A stretch of 64,000 nt of DNA from Zymoseptoria tritici IPO323. Its lineage: Eukaryota > Ascomycota > Dothideomycetes > Mycosphaerellales > Mycosphaerellaceae. The stretch is from NCBI RefSeq assembly GCF_000219625.1, contig NC_018218.1, positions 248,001 to 312,000 of the forward strand, given 5' to 3'. Below are positions 59,943-64,000 of this stretch, piece by piece; position 1 is the first letter of the stretch; the number at the start of each line of letters is the position of its first letter. A program made the translations under genes and the position numbers. The notes beneath the pieces are model-generated. The model did not search any database. It was not told the DNA's origin and saw only the letters and a list, made by a program, of their open reading frames with translations.

Positions 59943-60549
59943 ATTTGCTAGTAGAATAGAAGCGATGAATGAATGTGGGCGGTGGAGAGGTTGGGTTGTG
60001 AGCTTTCTTCGTGTCATCCAAGGTCTTTTCACGTGAATTGAAACGACTTCCGCAAGAGCTTCAGGGAGAGTCTCGCATACTGCTGAAGAAACTGTATCAT
60101 CAAGAGAAATTATCGTAGTCCAAAGAGGAAAGGTGATCGAGAAGCGATTCAGAAAATATGAGTTCCAAGTGTAGACTTGCCTGACACTGGCGGCGAACTC
60201 CCGTCACATCGTGCGAAGACTCATCCTTCGATCCTCTTCGACTCTGCCTCAAGTCTCACACGCACCGCCAACTACCGTACGGCTTGAATCGAACACATTG
60301 TACCAAAGAACAGCGAGAGCCACGAATCAATATTGGTAGAGCCAAGCATTGCTTACATGTGCCAGAGCTATCCCTTCATGGCGGAGTTAGCTTGCTAAGA
60401 CGAGAATGGAACGATACAGTCACATCAAGAAGCAAGGAGAGCAAGCAGCAAACAAGCCACAAGCCCTCGAGATCGATTGGCAGTTTTATGTACTTGACAG
60501 CGCACAAAAGAGCGCAGCCGCAACTCCTCCCACCGAAACCACCTCGTCT
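59943..60549. other. Intergenic, no gene seen
   Basis: Convergent spacer between the RNase III-like gene and the small minus-strand gene. No coding signal. Confidence 0.5.
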
Positions 60550-60967
60550 CTACTCCTGCTCCATCGCCAGCGTCGCCTCGAACGAGGCAGACTCCATCAC
60601 GCGTTCACTAGTACAGTCGTTAGCATAGACCTCAGCAAGTATCACGAACCGACAACACTTACAGCTCACGGCCGATGGCTTGCAGATACACCAAATCCAC
60701 CACCTTGACCACAAGCGGGCCATCCTCGCCGCCCAGCTCGGTTGGGGTCACGAAGGCGAACTCGAAGCGAATCTCGCCGACGACTTGCTCTGCGATTTGC
60801 GCATTAGTTGAACGTTCATGAGCGCAGACAGAAGCATATTCATTCGTACCGAGTGCGAGACGGCCAGCGGCCCAGAATCCGAAGCGGTGCTGGATGCTCA
60901 CGAGCATCTGCGCTTCGCCCATGAGCTGAAGGGCGGCGCGGTTCTGATAGATGGCGTCGACGCTCAT
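60550..60967 (-). CDS. Unknown small protein, three exons
   Basis: Minus-strand exons 60850-60967, 60663-60789 and 60550-60607 encode 100 aa. Intron 1 (60 nt) has GTACGA..CAACTAATG..GCAG and a length divisible by three with no stop, so a 120-aa form arises if it is kept. Intron 2 (55 nt) has GTAAGT..TACTAG and is required to reach the last exon, ending FEATLAMEQE. The protein starts MSVDAIYQNRAALQLMGEAQ and contains VVGEIRFEFAFVTP and VKVVDLVYLQAIGRELERVM; it looks like a compact alpha/beta protein. No family recognised, no targeting signal. Confidence 0.6.
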
Positions 60968-61600
60968 TGTTGCTGTTGTTGTTGGTCGGAAGGTAGTTGT
61001 AGCTGTTGATATGGCCACGGAGGTGATGTTCCGAGAGTGGTTGTGAGAGAGAGAGGATGTTTGCATGAGAAGGTCGAGGAAGGGATGGGTCATTCCTGAA
61101 TTCTGCGCTAGATGTGAAAGAAGTGGCGGGATATGGACGTGCTCTCGCTACGCAGCGCTGGGCCACTGCTTCCAATCTCGGCGCACTACGCTGAACACGT
61201 CGTCACAGGACGTGTGCCGGTGAATTGCCGTCTTCTCCTTGTTAGGAACATGGATGCTTTCGACGAACAATGTCTACATGATTGAAAGAAACACGCGTTC
61301 AGACGTACGGGCGCCTTATTGAGAGATACATTGGTGCATAGCAAACATGTACGTAAGATAGAATCGCGGAGAATCGAAGATCAGAAACAGCAAACCAAGC
61401 TGCTGAAGTCAAACTCCCAGAGCGGCTCTTATTTCGCACTAAATGCTCTGATAGCATGCACAATGTTGCTTAGCTCTCAGCCCTGATGCGGAGGAAGTGT
61501 TCCCGCCGCAGATGCGATTGGGGACACTTCGAGGGAGATGGCCTCGTCGAAATGTCTGTTGGTTTCGGTTACGATGGAAGCGAAGTTGTCCAAGACACCA
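60968..61600. other. Intergenic, no gene seen
   Basis: Promoter region of the small minus-strand gene and 3' flank of the next gene. No feature recognised. Confidence 0.45.
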
Positions 61601-63484
61601 TCAGATCGCAGTCTCGACAAACGAGCCCAGCGAGACGCTCGAAGCTGTCCTCGTCTGGCTGCATTGCGTGCGGGCATGCAACGCTACATTTCCTGATCTC
61701 GAGACAGCGATTCGATTATGAAAAGTGAAAGCATCGGCGGTGTCAAAGTCAGAAACGTTCCCGGATTTGGAGAGGGACTCGTGGCCGAAGGGCGTTCCAA
61801 TCATCTCGCGTAGCCCCTGAGGGCGCAGAAAGATGTAGCAACGCTCTGTGAAAGGACGGAGGTCTCGCTTGAAGTGTTTTGAGTCGAAGTACTTCTTCAA
61901 GAAACGTGTGGCGTTGAGATAATTGACCAGCCGGAGCTTGTCTGCAATGTTCGTGATTTTGTCGTTCGCCATGGCGGCCACAAAGGTCGTGAACTGGAAC
62001 GTTTTGTCCCAGTCGCTGCAGCGGGTGCCAAGGGATGTGAGCAGAAAGAAGTTGCCTCCACGACCGTGGTGGAAGCAGTAGGCGAAGTGAAGAAGAGCAA
62101 TCCATTCGTATTGGACCTCAGTATTGTGGTGGAACCAGATCTGGCGTGCATCGGAGGTCATCGTTCGGAGCAAGGTGGCGGAGATTTCGGGTCTGAGTTC
62201 GGCGAGGGAGGCTCTGTTCTCTCTGAGATCAAGGGCCATCTCACTGAGCCTCAAATCGTCAGTTGTCGACAGACGGACTGTGAATAATCAGTATGCAATC
62301 TCCAATCTCAGAGACAAGATCTATTACTTTCGGGGCAGAGGCAGTCCGGCTAGGATCCACCTTGAGATCATGCAGTGAGAGCGTATCTCCGGCTCAAATC
62401 TCAAGAAGTGTTTTCGGACATTGGACCACGCGATGCCCATGAGTGTAGTCTCTTGTCCTGGGCTGAGCAGATGTAGTAGACCGCCGATGCGAATCTTCTC
62501 TTCCACTTTATCCTCCACCAGTCTCCTGAATATGTCTCCATCTGTCTTCGAGACTCCATAGACATCGTAGCCGCCGTTCATGGTGGTCCAGATGGCGACA
62601 TGGGCGTCCGAGGAAGCTCTATCGTCAAGGGTGAAGAGATATGGGATGTAGGTAAGGGCCCTTCCGACGAAGAAGAGGAGCACTCGCGCCCGGAGACCGA
62701 GTGGGATGATGGCGCCGGACAGGATTCCCTCCAGTTTGAACCCATGAATCGGCGTGGCGAATGAGTCTTGGAATTGGTCGAAATGGAAGAGGTCGGGCAG
62801 ACGAACACTCGCAAAGGGACTCGTGATCTTCGGGGGATCGTCCTCCCATGCTGTGACGAGACCAAAGTTCGCTTTATCGAGTTCGGCTCGTTCTGCGTTA
62901 CTGTCAGTGCTTGCTCCTGACTACTTCAACGCTCCATACCATACCAGTTTTCTGCCACAGCAGCCACGGCTTGACGCAAGCCGCGCAGAGCAGCACGCGT
63001 CCTTTCTTGTAAGACTTGTTTGTCGGCCACAAACACCCAGAACATGTTGCCCTGATACCGTGAAGTTGTCCCATGAAGAAGTCTCGTAGGAAAGCGCGCA
63101 GAAGATCTTCATGACTGTAGGTCAAGACTCGCCGCAGTTGACTGAGTCGAGCATTGTTCGCCGCCAGTACTTGTAGCCGGTTTCGAGAAAAGACAGCTGA
63201 AGGTAGGACGCTTGGTCTTGAAGGAATGTTCCTTTGTACAAAGCTCGGAGCAGAGTAGCATGGTTGACGATACGCGCTGGTGAAGAGACGCGGATATCTT
63301 TGTAGCCATTTGGAGCATCCATGGCGTCGAGGAATTGGAACTTGAGGTGGATCGTTGGTATGAATTCGTTAATCAAATGCAGAGTGTTGCCGTCCTTCTC
63401 TCGGGTGATTTGGTGGAGGAGGTCGCGATGGCGTTCGGCTCTCTGCGAAGGTATGCGATGCTCGGGCATGCCATGTCGCGGCAT
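61601..63484 (-). CDS. Unknown multi-exon protein with a CxxC-x15-CxxC knuckle
   Basis: Minus-strand exons 63171-63484, 62945-63114, 62328-62892 and 61601-62249 join in one frame to 565 aa. Introns are 56, 52 and 78 nt; the first two have clear donors and branch sites (GTACTG..CTTGAC..ACAG, GTATGG..CTGAC..GCAG). Exon 2 encodes a zinc-knuckle-like CSGC-x15-CAAC segment near residue 126. Exon 3 has a short hydrophobic stretch (ARVLLFFVGRALTYIPYLF). Exon 4 is rich in aromatic residues (IWFHHNTEVQYEWIALLHF). The third intron is less certain: without it the first protein ends after 350 aa (LPLPRK) and exon 4 would be a separate gene starting MALDLRENRASLAEL. No family recognised. ATG at 63484 is the first in frame. 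Confidence 0.5.
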
Positions 63485-64000
63485 GACCAAGGGGCTTGGA
63501 GGTAACGGGTCCACGGCCTAAGGCGTAGTCGCTTGGATCGAGGGAGAGTGGTTGTCGGTGAAGTCGTCGATGTTCTTGCTCATACTCAATGCTTCATGAA
63601 GAACGAATTGGACATCCTGCAAGTGGCCCTCCGCAGATCGGTCAGGTTCAAGACATCACGGCCCGCGCAAGGCGGAGCTCACAGGCAGTCGGCTTATCAT
63701 CGGCGTTGGCTTAATTGACATATAAATACTTCACAAAGTTTGGCTATCTTGTCCACGAGAACGGGTACCACCGCACCTCGTTGGGTTAATAAACCTCTGC
63801 CCGGGGGGGTTTTCCTGTCTCCTGAATCAGCCTCGCCACCTGTTAGGGAGCATGGGTTTTGCACTTTTGATCCTCGTTACGGAGAGGATCAGGAGGTTCG
63901 TTTTTGCTACAGAATCCGAAGGTCGCTGATTCGAGTCCAGATAGAATCTAGCCTGCAGCTGTACGCGACTTCCTTTTTGCCAGCTTCTCTCACACGAACG
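63485..64000. other. Right edge, no gene seen
   Basis: Upstream region of the minus-strand gene and unassigned sequence to the window end. A segment near 63925-63955 resembles the T-arm of a tRNA but cannot be folded into one. Confidence 0.4.

Noticed and set aside
63925..63960. tRNA-like T-arm (GATTCGAGTCCAG)
   Set aside because: The stem around TTCGAGT does not pair over five bases, position 53 is not G, and no matching acceptor or anticodon arm is present upstream.

Overview
The window reads as nuclear DNA of a filamentous ascomycete, most likely a Dothideomycete. The evidence is short introns (about 50-80 nt) with GTRNGT donors, CTAAC/CTGAC-like branch sites and YAG acceptors, CT-rich leaders, a single-domain fungal gene style with no operons, and fungal families (PEX2, a Fmp42-type carrier, an NCS1 permease, an ERCC6L2-like SNF2 ATPase, DUF2855). 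Class-level placement is inference. GC is moderate and I see no long AT-rich blocks of the kind left by repeat-induced point mutation.

Layout. 1.4-2.9 kb: proline dehydrogenase. 2.9-13.3 kb: about 10 kb with no convincing gene apart from one 37-codon ORF; it holds several decayed tandem-repeat tracts. 13.3-22.1 kb: a cluster of five full-length or near full-length intronless paralogues of a HELCH-type (SprT-like) zinc metalloprotease family plus one truncated antisense fragment; one paralogue carries a single in-frame TAG. 22.3-27.1 kb: a small four-exon unknown gene, PEX2 and a 6-phosphogluconate dehydrogenase paralogue. 27.4-30.1 kb: a coiled-coil protein and two two-exon genes for small secreted cysteine-rich peptides with a knottin-like C-C-CC-C-C pattern. 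30.6-50 kb: a gene-dense block with an ABCC transporter, an ERCC6L2-like SNF2 ATPase, an intron-containing tRNA-Leu(CAG), a DUF2855 protein, an Fmp42-like MFS carrier, a metallo-beta-lactamase-fold enzyme and an NCS1 purine/cytosine permease. 50.5-54.6 kb: a five-exon zinc-finger/TenA protein and a long disordered protein. 55-59 kb: a decayed region with a MAPEG-like remnant, four copies of a ~80-nt stem-forming element and a near-perfect 111-bp inverted repeat made from two short-chain-dehydrogenase 3' ends. 59.3-63.5 kb: an RNase III-like protein, a small three-exon unknown gene and a multi-exon unknown gene with a CxxC-x15-CxxC knuckle.

The genes do not form one pathway. The two most unusual items are the local expansion of SprT-like proteases, with copies at different stages of decay, and the pair of knottin-like secreted peptides whose second exons are too short for simple ORF finding. 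Exon joins were chosen by hand from splice motifs and frame, so boundaries are predictions.
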